Shown: positions 7,858 to 15,675 of the stretch, piece by piece
How positions within the stretch are numbered: the stretch's first letter is position 1
How the letters are laid out: every line of letters begins with the position of its first letter
Assembly (NCBI RefSeq): GCF_900110855.1
Contig: NZ_FOFA01000014.1
Span: forward strand, 1 to 43,160
Source of the DNA: Microlunatus flavus
Lineage (GTDB): Bacteria > Actinomycetota > Actinomycetes > Propionibacteriales > Propionibacteriaceae
Reading direction: 5' to 3'
Length of the DNA stretch: 43,160 bases
Notes under the pieces: model-generated
Seen by the model: the letters and a program-made list of their open reading frames with translations, nothing else
Told to the model about the DNA's origin: nothing
Databases searched by the model: none
Program-made: the position numbers and the translations under genes

Positions 7858-9375
7858 ATGGCGACGAACGAGTTCCGCCTGCCCGACCCCGGTGAGGGGC
7901 TGGTCGAGGCCGAGATCATCACCTGGCGGGTCGCGGTCGGCGACGAGATCAAGATCAACGACATCGTCGTGGAGATCGAGACGTCCAAGTCGCTGGTCGA
8001 GCTGCCGAGCCCGTACGCCGGCACCGTGACGGCCCTGCTGGCCGACGAGGGCCAGATGGTCGACGTCGGCGCCCCGATCATCGCCATCTCCGACGGCGTC
8101 GGCGACGACGTGCCCGCCGAGCCCGCGGACTCCGCGGAGCCGCCCGAGCACCAGCCCACGGGCAAGCACGACTTCGTGCCGCCGATGCCCGGGGAGAAGA
8201 TGCCGAGCCTCGCCGACGGCGAGGGCCCGTCCCGCGTCGCGAACCTCGTCGGCTACGGCCCGCGGACCACCGAGGCGCGTCGCCGTCCCCGCCGCTCCGG
8301 GGCCCCCGCGACGCACGCTGCGGCCTCCTCGTCGAACGGCGACGACCCCGCGGCCCACGTGCCCGCCCAGGCGCCGGTGTCGTCCTACGCGCTGCCGGCC
8401 GAGCCCGAGGCGCCCGCCGCCCCGACGCCCGAGCCTGAGCCCGACCGCCATGTGACCGTCCTGGCCAAACCGCCGGTCCGCAAGCTCGCCCGCGACCGCG
8501 GCGTCGACCTCACCACCCTCACCGGCAGCGGTCCCGGCGGCGTCGTCACCCGCGAGGACGTCGACCGGGCCAGCCGGCCCGCTCCCGCGGCGACGCCCGA
8601 TGCGACGGCGGCCCCGGCGGCGCGGACCGCGCCCGCCGGCGGCCCCACCCGCAAGGCGGACCCGGACCGCGAGACGCGCGTACCGATCAAGGGCGTGCGC
8701 AAGGCGACGGCCGAGGCGATGGTGCGCTCTGCCTTCACCGCCCCGCACGTCACCGAGTGGGTCACCTGCGACGTCACCGCGACGATGGAGCTCGTCGAGC
8801 GGCTACGCGACCGGCGCGAGTTCCGCGGGGTCAAGATCTCCCCCCTGCTGGTCGTCGCCAAGGCCGTGTGCGTCGCGCTCAGCCGCGTCCCGCAGCTCAA
8901 CGCGTACTGGGACGAGGCCACCCAGGAGATCGCGACGCTGCACTACGTCAACCTCGGGATCGCCGCCGCCACCCCGCGCGGGCTCGTCGTGCCCAACCTC
9001 AAGGGCGCGGACGAGATGACCCTGCTGGAGATGGCGCAGGCGATCAACGCGATCGTCAGCACCGCGCGCGAGGGGCGTACGTCGCCGTCGGACATGGCGG
9101 GCGGCACGTTCTCGATCACCAACGTGGGGACGTTCGGCGTCGACGCCGGCACGCCGATCCTCAACCCGGGCGAGGCCGGCATCCTCTGCGTCGGCCAGAT
9201 CGCCCGGCGGCCCTGGGTCGTCGGCAGCGGCCGCGACGAGCGCATCGAGCCGCGCTGGGTGACGACGCTGGCCGTGTCGTTCGACCACCGCCTGGTCGAC
9301 GGCGAGCAGGGCTCGGTGTTCCTGTCGACCGTCGCCCAGATCCTCACCGACCCCGGCCTGGGCCTGCTCTTCTAG
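7858..9375 (+). CDS. bkdC: 2-oxoacid dehydrogenase E2 (dihydrolipoamide acyltransferase)
   Basis: E2 core of the complex, 505 aa. Residues 1-80 are a single lipoyl domain with the lipoylated Lys44 in EIETSKSLVELP. A long Pro/Ala/Glu-rich linker follows, then a peripheral-subunit-binding domain at about 198-236 (KPPVRKLARDRGVDLTTL, GSGPGGVVTREDVDRA), and after another Ala/Pro linker the catalytic acyltransferase domain (about 268-505). The active-site motif is SFDHRLVDGEQGS with His477 and Asp481. The ATG at 7858 has GAGGAG about 10 nt upstream. E3 (lipoamide dehydrogenase) is not in the window and is presumably shared and encoded elsewhere. The gene ends the operon; the region after it holds tandem repeats and a large stem-loop. 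Confidence 0.92.
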   Translation: MATNEFRLPDPGEGLVEAEIITWRVAVGDEIKINDIVVEIETSKSLVELPSPYAGTVTALLADEGQMVDVGAPIIAISDGVGDDVPAEPADSAEPPEHQPTGKHDFVPPMPGEKMPSLADGEGPSRVANLVGYGPRTTEARRRPRRSGAPATHAAASSSNGDDPAAHVPAQAPVSSYALPAEPEAPAAPTPEPEPDRHVTVLAKPPVRKLARDRGVDLTTLTGSGPGGVVTREDVDRASRPAPAATPDATAAPAARTAPAGGPTRKADPDRETRVPIKGVRKATAEAMVRSAFTAPHVTEWVTCDVTATMELVERLRDRREFRGVKISPLLVVAKAVCVALSRVPQLNAYWDEATQEIATLHYVNLGIAAATPRGLVVPNLKGADEMTLLEMAQAINAIVSTAREGRTSPSDMAGGTFSITNVGTFGVDAGTPILNPGEAGILCVGQIARRPWVVGSGRDERIEPRWVTTLAVSFDHRLVDGEQGSVFLSTVAQILTDPGLGLLF

Positions 9376-9425
9376 CCCGGCGCCGTGGCTGTTCCGACTC
9401 GCCGCCCCTCCTCGCTCGTGCCTCG

Positions 9426-9545
9426 GCACTTCCTCCTCGCCGCTCCTCTAACGCGTCCCGCCTCGCCTCCTCGCCGCTCCTCCTACCGCGCACCGCCTCG
9501 CCTCCTCGCCGCTCCTCCTACCGCGCCCCGCCTCGCCTCCTCCTC
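9426..9545 (+). repeat. 35-bp tandem direct repeat, pyrimidine-rich
   Basis: Units at 9461-9495 and 9496-9530 differ at one base. A partial third copy starts at 9531, and a degenerate copy with a one-base indel lies at 9426-9460. The core is CCTCGCCTCCTCGCCGCTCC. The run is strongly strand-asymmetric (C/T on plus). It lies between the E2 stop and stem-loop copy 1 and is not coding. Confidence 0.85.
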
Positions 9546-9554
9546 CCCCCTCCG

Positions 9555-9617
9555 TCGAGGGGTAGGTTGCGGCCCGATCTGGGCCTGGAACGGCGCGGCA
9601 ACCTACCTCTCGGCGGG
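9555..9617 (-). repeat. Dispersed stem-loop repeat, family 1, copy 1
   Basis: Arms GTAGGTTGC (9562-9570) and GCAACCTAC (9598-9606) are perfect complements separated by 27 nt, with outer flanks GAGGG and CTCGGCGGG partly pairing. Inside, 9571-9575 (GGCCC) pairs with 9581-9585 (GGGCC) around a 5-nt loop. The same layout recurs at 25053-25123 and 42084-42142. This copy sits at a convergent gene junction and could end transcription from both sides. Minus strand is given because that reading has the longest shared block, GGTAGGTTGCCGCG. Confidence 0.85.
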
Positions 9618-9631
9618 ATGGAGGACGGGCG

Positions 9632-10000
9632 TCACCAGCGGCTGGCGTCGGTGAGGCAGAACGGGTGCCCGGCCGGGTCGAGGAGCACCCGCCAGGTGTC
9701 GCCGGGCTGCGGTTCGACGAGGGTGGCGCCGAGCTCGAGGGCCTTCGCCTCGCTCGCGGCGACGTCGTCGCAGCCCAGGTCGAGGTGGAACTGCTTCGTG
9801 CCGCGCGGGTTGGGCCAGGCCGGCCGCTCGTAGTCCTCGACGCGGCCGAAGCCCAGGGCCGGACCGCCGTCGGGCGGCAGGAGCATCGCGTACTCGTCCT
9901 CCGCGGCGGCGACCTGCCAGCCCAGCAGCCCCGACCAGAAGGTCGCCTCGGCGCGGGGGTCGTCGCAGTCGATGCTGGTCATCTTCACCTGAGTCGTCAT
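9632..10000 (-). CDS. VOC family protein (glyoxalase/bleomycin-resistance fold)
   Basis: Single-domain VOC protein, 122 aa, starting at the ATG at 10000 (MTTQVKMTSIDCDDPRAEA). The upstream in-frame extension of 48 residues is low-complexity read-through and would overlap the divergent AraC gene. Paired beta-alpha-beta-beta-beta modules are visible: FWSGLLGWQV, then HLDLGCDDVAASEAKALELGA, and RVLLDPAGHPFCLT at the end. This is a common actinobacterial family whose substrates are mostly unknown; some members give resistance by binding small molecules. There is no Shine-Dalgarno sequence, and the start lies 26 bp from the divergent AraC start, so the two probably share control sequences. Confidence 0.85.
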   Translation of the reverse strand: MTTQVKMTSIDCDDPRAEATFWSGLLGWQVAAAEDEYAMLLPPDGGPALGFGRVEDYERPAWPNPRGTKQFHLDLGCDDVAASEAKALELGATLVEPQPGDTWRVLLDPAGHPFCLTDASRW

Positions 10001-10014
10001 GGGACCAGCGTCCC

Positions 10015-10020
10015 TAGGAT
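10015..10020 (+). promoter_or_regulatory. -10 element for a leaderless AraC-type gene
   Basis: TAGGAT sits 6 nt before the GTG at 10027, which has no ribosome binding site. The spacing means transcription would begin at or next to the start codon. Confidence 0.5.
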
Positions 10021-10026
10021 CAGCCC

Positions 10027-10896
10027 GTGCCGGATAGGACAAAGCCGACGCGGACGCTGGCGGCCACGAGCAGGACGGCAAGCACGGCCGGCATCCTGCG
10101 GCCGGAGGAGTTCGCGCGGCACGTCGACCTGCACCGGCTGGCACCCGCCCCGGACCTCGCGCCCTGGGTCGAGAACCACTGGGTGCTGCGCTGGTCGCTG
10201 CCCGCGGAGGTGCGGTTCCCGAGCCAGGTGCTGCCGCACCCGACCATGAACCTGACCGTCGAGCGCGGCGTTCGGCGTCCCGAGGCCCCGCCCGCGTCGG
10301 TGCTGGTCACCGGACCGGTGACGCGACGGTTCGACGTGGAGACCCGGGGGAGCGGCTGGGTGTGGGGCGTGCGCTTCCGTCCGGGCGGCCTGCCCGCGCT
10401 GGCCGGGTTCGACGCCTCCGCGCTCGCCGAGCGCACCGTCGCAGCCGCTGACCTCCTGCCCGCTCCCGTGGTCGCCGCCCTCGACGCGGTGGACGACACG
10501 GGTGCGACTCTCGAGGCCGACCGGGGTCGGGTCGAGGCGGCGCTGCGCCCGCTGGCGGTGGCCGCCGGCCACGACCCCGACCACGAGCTCGTCCTCGCCC
10601 TGGTCGCCGACATGCTCGCCGACCGTGGCCTCCTGCGGGTGGCGCAGGTGACCGAGCGGCACGGCGTCTCCGGCCGGCGGCTCCAGCGGCTGTTCGCCCG
10701 CTACGTCGGCGTCGGTCCCAAGTGGGTGCTGGCCCGCTACCGCATGCACGACGTGGTGAGCGCCCTCGACGCGGGCTGGGAAGGTTCGCTGGCCGACCTC
10801 GCCGCGACGTACGGCTGGTACGACCAGGCGCACTTCACCCGCGACTTCCGCAACCTCGTCGGCGTCACCCCGGCGCAGTACCGCGAGCGGCGCTGA
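10027..10896 (+). CDS. AraC family transcriptional regulator
   Basis: DNA-binding regulator, 289 aa. The N-terminal ~160 residues resemble the DUF6597-type sensor of actinobacterial AraC proteins (LAPWVENHWVLRW, VLPHPTMNLTVE, WGVRFRPGGLPALAG). The C-terminal helix-turn-helix pair spans about 190-285: VAQVTERHGVSGRRLQRLF is the first HTH, and DLAATYGWYDQAHFTRDFR with VGVTPAQYRERR is the second plus the family signature. It is divergent from the small VOC protein, a pairing often seen for autoregulated VOC/AraC units, so it may control that gene. The inducer is unknown. Confidence 0.9.
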   Translation: MPDRTKPTRTLAATSRTASTAGILRPEEFARHVDLHRLAPAPDLAPWVENHWVLRWSLPAEVRFPSQVLPHPTMNLTVERGVRRPEAPPASVLVTGPVTRRFDVETRGSGWVWGVRFRPGGLPALAGFDASALAERTVAAADLLPAPVVAALDAVDDTGATLEADRGRVEAALRPLAVAAGHDPDHELVLALVADMLADRGLLRVAQVTERHGVSGRRLQRLFARYVGVGPKWVLARYRMHDVVSALDAGWEGSLADLAATYGWYDQAHFTRDFRNLVGVTPAQYRERR

Positions 10897-10984
10897 CCCT
10901 CGGGGTGTCGTCCGTCAGCGGCGAGGTGTCGTCCCGGTCCTCCGCGCCCTTCCGTCCCCGGCGGTCGTCCGGCCTCCTGGTGAG

Positions 10985-11875
10985 GTGTCGAGGCTCCAGG
11001 ACGAGGTGCGGGCGGCGGTGCGCCGCGACGGAGTGGTGTCGCGCAGGGACGACCCCGCGCTGGCGACGTCGATCGACGCGTTGGTCCGCAAGGGTGAGCT
11101 GCGGATCGTCCTGCCGGGTGTCTTCACCTCGTCGGCCACGTCGGACGGCGTCGACCTCCGAGTGCTCGCTCTCGCCAGGTGGGCACCGGAGGCGGTGCTT
11201 CTCAGGGACGCTGCCGCCCGGCTGACGTTCTGGCCGACGCGCACGGCCGACGTCGTCGAAGCCGCGCTCCGCGCCCGCGGCACCTACCCCGGCTACCGCT
11301 TCACGCGTCGGCAGCTGCCGCCCGAGGTGGTCGTGCGGCGCCGCGGCATCGCCATGACCACGCCGGCCATGACCGCCCTCGACCTGGCTGACGGCGAGAC
11401 GGAGGCCATCGACCTCGCCCTACGGACCCGCAGCGCCACGCTCGACCAGATGAGGGAAGCCCTGCGCCTCACCCCGGGTCGGCGCGGCAACCGGCAGCGC
11501 CTGGTCCACCTTCTCGACTCGCGCGACGAACCGTGGTCCGCCGCCGAGCGGCTGACCCACAGGCTGCTCCGCGAGGCCGGGATCAGGGGCTGGCGGTCCA
11601 ACCACCCCGTCGTGGTCGACGGCCGCCTCTTCTTCGTCGACGTCGCCTTCGTCGGTGCGCGCGTCGCCGTCGAGGTCGACGGACGGCTGCACGAGCTCGA
11701 CATCGGCGTGTTCGAGAACGACCGTTGGCGGCAGAACGCCCTCGTCCTCGGCGGCTGGACCGTCCTCCGCTTCACCTGGGCGATGCTGACCCGGCATCCC
11801 GAGGTGGTGCTCAGCACGATCGAGGCTGCGTTGGCTGATCGCGCTGCTGAGAAGGGGTCGCTCGATCGGCTCTGA
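10985..11875 (+). CDS. AbiEi-like N-terminal / DUF559 (Vsr-like) endonuclease-domain protein
   Basis: Protein of 296 aa in two parts. Residues 1-170 look like the winged-helix and linker region of AbiEi-type antitoxin-like proteins (VRKGELRIVLPGVFTSS, TTPAMTALDLADGETEAIDLAL). Residues about 183-285 match the DUF559 PD-(D/E)XK nuclease fold: WSAAERLTHRLLREAGI with Glu188, FFVDVAF with Asp219, VAVEVDG with Glu230 and Asp232, ENDRWRQN, and VLRFTWAML. The candidate metal ligands are therefore present. Such proteins are very common in actinomycetes as solitary genes and their role is unproven; no AbiEii toxin is adjacent. The GTG at 10985 has only a weak ribosome binding site. The last ~10 codons lie inside a large inverted repeat. 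Confidence 0.75.
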   Translation: MSRLQDEVRAAVRRDGVVSRRDDPALATSIDALVRKGELRIVLPGVFTSSATSDGVDLRVLALARWAPEAVLLRDAAARLTFWPTRTADVVEAALRARGTYPGYRFTRRQLPPEVVVRRRGIAMTTPAMTALDLADGETEAIDLALRTRSATLDQMREALRLTPGRRGNRQRLVHLLDSRDEPWSAAERLTHRLLREAGIRGWRSNHPVVVDGRLFFVDVAFVGARVAVEVDGRLHELDIGVFENDRWRQNALVLGGWTVLRFTWAMLTRHPEVVLSTIEAALADRAAEKGSLDRL

Positions 11876-11933
11876 CCTCAGCGCCCACGCTCAGCGCCGC
11901 GGACCGCCCGTATCGAGAGACCCCTTTTCAGCA
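11845..11933. repeat. ~90-nt large inverted repeat, family 2, copy A
   Basis: Arms 11845-11866 and 11912-11933 are 22 nt each with two mismatches, separated by 45 nt. The interior carries CCACGCTCAGCGC (11885-11897), whose complement recurs at the same offset in the second element at 35631-35721. The left arm encodes part of the DUF559 protein C-terminus; the element spans the convergent junction with fadE5 and may act as a two-way terminator. Confidence 0.8.
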
Positions 11934-11940
11934 ACATCCT

Positions 11941-13794
11941 CTAGAAGGCGGCCTCGGGGAGGTCCATCACGGAGAGGTCGGTCTGCTCGGCGGCGACGCG
12001 CTCGGCGGTGAGGCGGGGGAGGACCGTGCGCGCGAACCATCGCGCCGCGGCCACCTTGCCCTCGTAGAAGGCCTGCTCCTCGGCGCTCTGCTCCTCCCCC
12101 AGGCGGGCGAGCGCCACCTCCGCGCCGCGCAGCAGCAGCCAGCCGCAGACGACGTCGCCGAGCGCCATGAGCAGGCGTGTCGTGTTGAGCCCGACGAGGT
12201 AGACCTCGCGCTCCTGCCCCGGGACCTGCGAGCCCATCGCGCTGCCGATCATCGTCTCGACGATGCCGGCCGCGTCGGTGAGCGCGGTCTGCAGGAGCTC
12301 GCGCTCCTCCTTCAGCCGGCCGTTCCCGGCCTCGGAGTCGATCCACCCCTGGACCTGGCCCGACAGGTCGCCGAGCGCCCGCCCCCGGTCGCGGACGATC
12401 TTGCGGAAGAACAGGTCCTGGCCCTGGATCGCCGTCGTGCCCTCGTAGAGGGTGTCGATCTTGGCGTCGCGCACGTACTGCTCGAGCGGGTGGTCCTCGA
12501 CGTAGCCCGACCCGCCGAACGTCTGCAGCGACTCGGTGCCCAGCAGCACCCAGGAACGTTCGGAGCCGTAGCCCTTCACCACCGGCAGCAGCAGGTCGTT
12601 GAGCCGCACCGCGGCCTCGTCGACCCGGCCCTCGGCGGCGGCGAGCGCCACCCGGTCCTGCACGCTCGCCGTGAACAGCACGAGCGCCCGCATGCCCTCG
12701 ACCGCGGCCTTCTGCGTCACCAGCGAACGGCGCACGTCGGGGTGGTGCACGATCGTCACCCGCGGGGCGGTCTTGTCGGCCGCCCGCGTCAGGTCGGGGC
12801 CCTGCACCCGCTCACGCGCGTACGCGAGCGCGTTCAGGTAGCCGGTCGACAGGGTGGCGATCGCCTTGGTGCCGACCATCATCCGGGCGTACTCGATGAT
12901 GTGGAACATCTGCTTGATGCCGTCGTGGACGTCGCCGAGCAGCCAGCCCACGGCCGGCGTCGCGTGCGCCCCGAACGTCACCTCGCCGGTCGCCGACGCC
13001 TTGATGCCCATCTTGTGCTCGAGCGAGGTGGTGAAGGCGCCGTTGCGCTCGCCCAGCTCGCCGGTCTCCAGGTCCACGTGGAACTTGGGCACGAGGAACA
13101 GCGACAGGCCCTTGGTCCCCGCACCACCGGCACCCTCCACGCCGACCGGCCTGGCCAGGACCAGGTGCACGATGTTCTCGGTCAGGTCGTGCTCGGCGGA
13201 GGTGATGAAGCGCTTGACGCCCTCGAGGTGCCAGGTGCCGTCGGCCTGCGGGTACGCCTTCGTCCGCCCGGCGCCGACGTCGGAGCCCGCCTCGGGCTCG
13301 GTCAGCACCATCGTCGCGGCCCACTCGCGCTCGACCATGAGCTGGGCGAGCCGACGGTCGCGCTCGGTGCCCTCGCGCCACAGGACCTGGGCCATCTTGG
13401 GTCCGGCGGCGTAGAGGAAGGCGGCGGGGTTGGCGCCGAGCAGGAGCTCGTTCGCGGCCCACTGCAGCGACGGCGGGCTCGGCTGGCCGCCGAGGTCCTC
13501 GGGCAGCTCGAGCTGCCACGCGCCCGAGTCGAGCAGCGCGCGGTAGGAGCGCTTGAACGCCTCCGGGACCGTCACGCTGAACGTCTCCGGGTCGAAGACC
13601 GGCGGCTGCCGGTCGCTCGAGGCGAAGGAGTCGGACAGCTTGGTCCTCGCGAGGTGGTCGAGCTCGGCGAGGATCGCCTCCACCGACTCGCGGTCGAGGT
13701 CCTCCCACGGCCCGGTGCCCAGCACCTCCTCGCGACCCAGCACCTCGAAGAGGGTGAAGACGGTGTCGCGCAGGTTCGACCGGTAGTGGCTCAC
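11941..13794 (-). CDS. fadE5: Acyl-CoA dehydrogenase, FadE5 type
   Basis: Flavin-dependent acyl-CoA dehydrogenase for the first step of beta-oxidation, 617 aa. The GTG at 13794 gives [20 protein letters not shown], which matches the N-terminus typical of FadE5 proteins, and a GAGGAG site lies 7 nt upstream. The longer ORF back to 13863 would run through the operator. FAD/substrate motifs [16 protein letters not shown] (161-176) and [19 protein letters not shown] are present. The catalytic Glu is Glu451 in LYEGTTAIQ, and the family signature [19 protein letters not shown] precedes it. The extra ~130-residue C-terminal domain is the Acyl-CoA_dh_C extension of the long FadE5/AidB-like subgroup. 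M. tuberculosis FadE5 has broad chain-length specificity, so the same is likely here. Confidence 0.92.
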   Translation of the reverse strand: MSHYRSNLRDTVFTLFEVLGREEVLGTGPWEDLDRESVEAILAELDHLARTKLSDSFASSDRQPPVFDPETFSVTVPEAFKRSYRALLDSGAWQLELPEDLGGQPSPPSLQWAANELLLGANPAAFLYAAGPKMAQVLWREGTERDRRLAQLMVEREWAATMVLTEPEAGSDVGAGRTKAYPQADGTWHLEGVKRFITSAEHDLTENIVHLVLARPVGVEGAGGAGTKGLSLFLVPKFHVDLETGELGERNGAFTTSLEHKMGIKASATGEVTFGAHATPAVGWLLGDVHDGIKQMFHIIEYARMMVGTKAIATLSTGYLNALAYARERVQGPDLTRAADKTAPRVTIVHHPDVRRSLVTQKAAVEGMRALVLFTASVQDRVALAAAEGRVDEAAVRLNDLLLPVVKGYGSERSWVLLGTESLQTFGGSGYVEDHPLEQYVRDAKIDTLYEGTTAIQGQDLFFRKIVRDRGRALGDLSGQVQGWIDSEAGNGRLKEERELLQTALTDAAGIVETMIGSAMGSQVPGQEREVYLVGLNTTRLLMALGDVVCGWLLLRGAEVALARLGEEQSAEEQAFYEGKVAAARWFARTVLPRLTAERVAAEQTDLSVMDLPEAAF

Positions 13795-13819
13795 GGCGAG
13801 GCTCCTCGGGTGCCGGCAC

Positions 13820-13839
13820 AAGTTACTGGTGAGTAACTT
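13820..13839. promoter_or_regulatory. Palindromic operator upstream of fadE5
   Basis: A perfect 8-bp inverted repeat with a 4-nt spacer, AAGTTACT-GGTG-AGTAACTT, lies 25 bp upstream of the fadE5 start. Size and symmetry are typical of TetR-family operators controlling fatty-acid degradation; no regulator gene is nearby. It also lies in the divergent region shared with the symporter gene. Confidence 0.65.
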
Positions 13840-13927
13840 AGCCGATGCTACCCGCGCCTGCATGGCCCCGTCACTCCTGCCCCGCGCGTCACGAAGGACC
13901 TGCCTGCAAAGTTCCCGATGCCGGGTC

Positions 13928-13933
13928 TAACGT
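13928..13933 (+). promoter_or_regulatory. Possible -10 element of the symporter operon
   Basis: TAACGT fits TANNNT and would start a transcript about 30 nt before the ribosome binding site AAAGGAG at 13962-13968. No clear -35 partner. Confidence 0.3.
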
Positions 13934-13973
13934 GACCTCTGGTTCTGAGTGCATATCGCCGCAAAGGAGCGCC

Positions 13974-15662
13974 ATGACCAGGCTGGACGTCAACTTCTTC
14001 GACTACGGCATCCTCTTCATCTACTTCGCGCTGGTGGTGGCCATCGGCCTCCTGGCGCGCAGAGCCGTGGCGACCAGCGAGGACTTCCTGCTCTCAGGAC
14101 GCTCGCTGCCCGCCTGGGTCACCGGCCTGGCCTTCATCTCCGCCAACCTCGGCGCCATCGAGATCCTCGGCATGGCGGCGAACGGTGCGCAGTACGGGCT
14201 CTCGACGGTGCACTTCTACTGGATCGGCGCCGTACCGGCCATGGTCTTCCTCGGCCTGGTGATGATGCCGTTCTACTACGGCTCCCGGGTCCGCAGCGTC
14301 CCCGAGTACACACGCCGGCGGTTCAACAACGCGTCGCACCTGCTCAACGGCATCTCCTTCTCGGTGTCCTCGGTCCTCTCGGCCGGCGTGAACCTGTACG
14401 CCCTCGCGCTCGTCATCCAGGCCCTCGTCGGCTGGCCCAAGTGGCTGGCCATCGTCGTCGCCGCCGGCTTCGTGCTCGCCTACATCACCCTCGGCGGCCT
14501 GTCGGGCGCCATCTACAACGAGGTGCTGCAGTTCTTCGTGATCATCGCGGGCCTCATCCCGCTGCTGATCATCGGCCTCAAGGGCGTCGGCGGCTGGAGC
14601 GGGCTGAAGGAGAAGGTCGCCGCCAACGCCGCGACGCCGACCATGCAGCAGCATGCGTTCGACACCTGGGCCGGCACCGGCATCGGGCACTGGACGAACC
14701 CGCTCGGTGACTGGCTCGGCATCGCCATGGGCCTCGGCTTCGCGCTGAGCTTCGGCTACTGGACCACGAACTTCACCGAGGTCCAGCGCGCCCTGTCGGC
14801 CAAGAACCTCTCGGCCGCCGAGCGGACTCCGCTCATCGGCGCCTTCCCGAAGATCTTCATCCCCGCGCTGACGATCCTTCCCGGCCTGATCGCCATCGCG
14901 GTGGTGCCGAAGTTCGGCCAGGCCGGTTCGGGCACCACGTACAACGACGCGATCCCGCTGCTGATGAAGACCTACCTGCCGAACGGCACGCTGGGCATCG
15001 CGCTCGCCGGTCTGCTCGCCGCCTTCATGGCCGGCATGGCGGCCAACGTCAGCTCGTTCAACACCGTCTTCACCTACGACATCTGGCAGACCTACATCAA
15101 GAAGCACATGCCGGACACCCACTACCTCAACGTGGGCCGGCTGGTGACGGTCGCTGGCATCCTGATCGGCATCGGGACGGCGTTCATCGCCTCGCAGTTC
15201 AGCAACATCATGAACTACATCCAGACGCTGTTCTCCTTCTTCAACGCCCCGCTGTTCATCGTCTTCATCGTCGGCCTGGTCTGGAAGCGCACCTCCCCGT
15301 GGGGCGGCTTCTGGGGCCAGCTGGCCGGCATCATCGGCGCCGTGGTGTGGCAGTACGGCGTCGGCCCCAACCTCGCCTACTTCCACGCCGGCCAGACGAT
15401 GGACGGCGAGCTCAACGCGCAGATGGTCAACTTCTACGGCGCCATGACCGCGGTGGTCGTGGGCGCGGTCGTCACGGTCGCGGTCAGCCTGGCCACGAAG
15501 CCCAAGCCGACGGGCGAGCTCGCCGGGCTCGTGTACGGGGTGCCCGACCCGGAGGCCGGCGACCCGCACGAGGGCTACGTCCGCAAGTGGTACGAGTCGC
15601 CCAAGGTCCTCGGCTACACCGCCCTGGGCATCGTCGTCGTCCTGTCGATCATCTTCATCTGA
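13974..15662 (+). CDS. Sodium:solute symporter (SGLT-like SSS family)
   Basis: Inner-membrane sodium-coupled transporter, 562 aa, with about 14 hydrophobic segments. The ATG at 13974 has AAAGGAG 6 nt upstream; the frame is open further back but without a better start. Landmarks of the SGLT branch include FLLSGRSLPAWVTGLAFISA (the SSS N-terminal loop), VPEYTRRRFN, and YITLGGLSGAIYNEVLQFF, which parallel vSGLT motifs. The region AAFMAGMAANVSSFNTVFTYDIW matches the second-half sodium-site helix. The substrate could be a sugar, a polyol or an organic acid; the motifs lean to sugar. A 103-aa two-helix protein follows after 13 bp and is probably co-translated. Divergent from fadE5. Confidence 0.88.
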   Translation: MTRLDVNFFDYGILFIYFALVVAIGLLARRAVATSEDFLLSGRSLPAWVTGLAFISANLGAIEILGMAANGAQYGLSTVHFYWIGAVPAMVFLGLVMMPFYYGSRVRSVPEYTRRRFNNASHLLNGISFSVSSVLSAGVNLYALALVIQALVGWPKWLAIVVAAGFVLAYITLGGLSGAIYNEVLQFFVIIAGLIPLLIIGLKGVGGWSGLKEKVAANAATPTMQQHAFDTWAGTGIGHWTNPLGDWLGIAMGLGFALSFGYWTTNFTEVQRALSAKNLSAAERTPLIGAFPKIFIPALTILPGLIAIAVVPKFGQAGSGTTYNDAIPLLMKTYLPNGTLGIALAGLLAAFMAGMAANVSSFNTVFTYDIWQTYIKKHMPDTHYLNVGRLVTVAGILIGIGTAFIASQFSNIMNYIQTLFSFFNAPLFIVFIVGLVWKRTSPWGGFWGQLAGIIGAVVWQYGVGPNLAYFHAGQTMDGELNAQMVNFYGAMTAVVVGAVVTVAVSLATKPKPTGELAGLVYGVPDPEAGDPHEGYVRKWYESPKVLGYTALGIVVVLSIIFI

Positions 15663-15675
15663 GAGGGGAGCGGTC

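Noticed and set aside
9555-9617. Simple rho-independent terminator
   Set aside because: The same sequence recurs at a divergent junction and the arms are sequence-conserved, which a plain terminator would not need.
9385-9654. 89-codon plus-strand ORF across the 35-bp tandem repeats
   Set aside because: It is generated by the repeats themselves, has no ribosome binding site, contains the stem-loop and overlaps the end of the VOC gene.
11941-13863. fadE5 starting at 13863
   Set aside because: This start would place the palindromic operator inside the coding region and adds 23 residues not seen in FadE5; the GTG at 13794 has a ribosome binding site.
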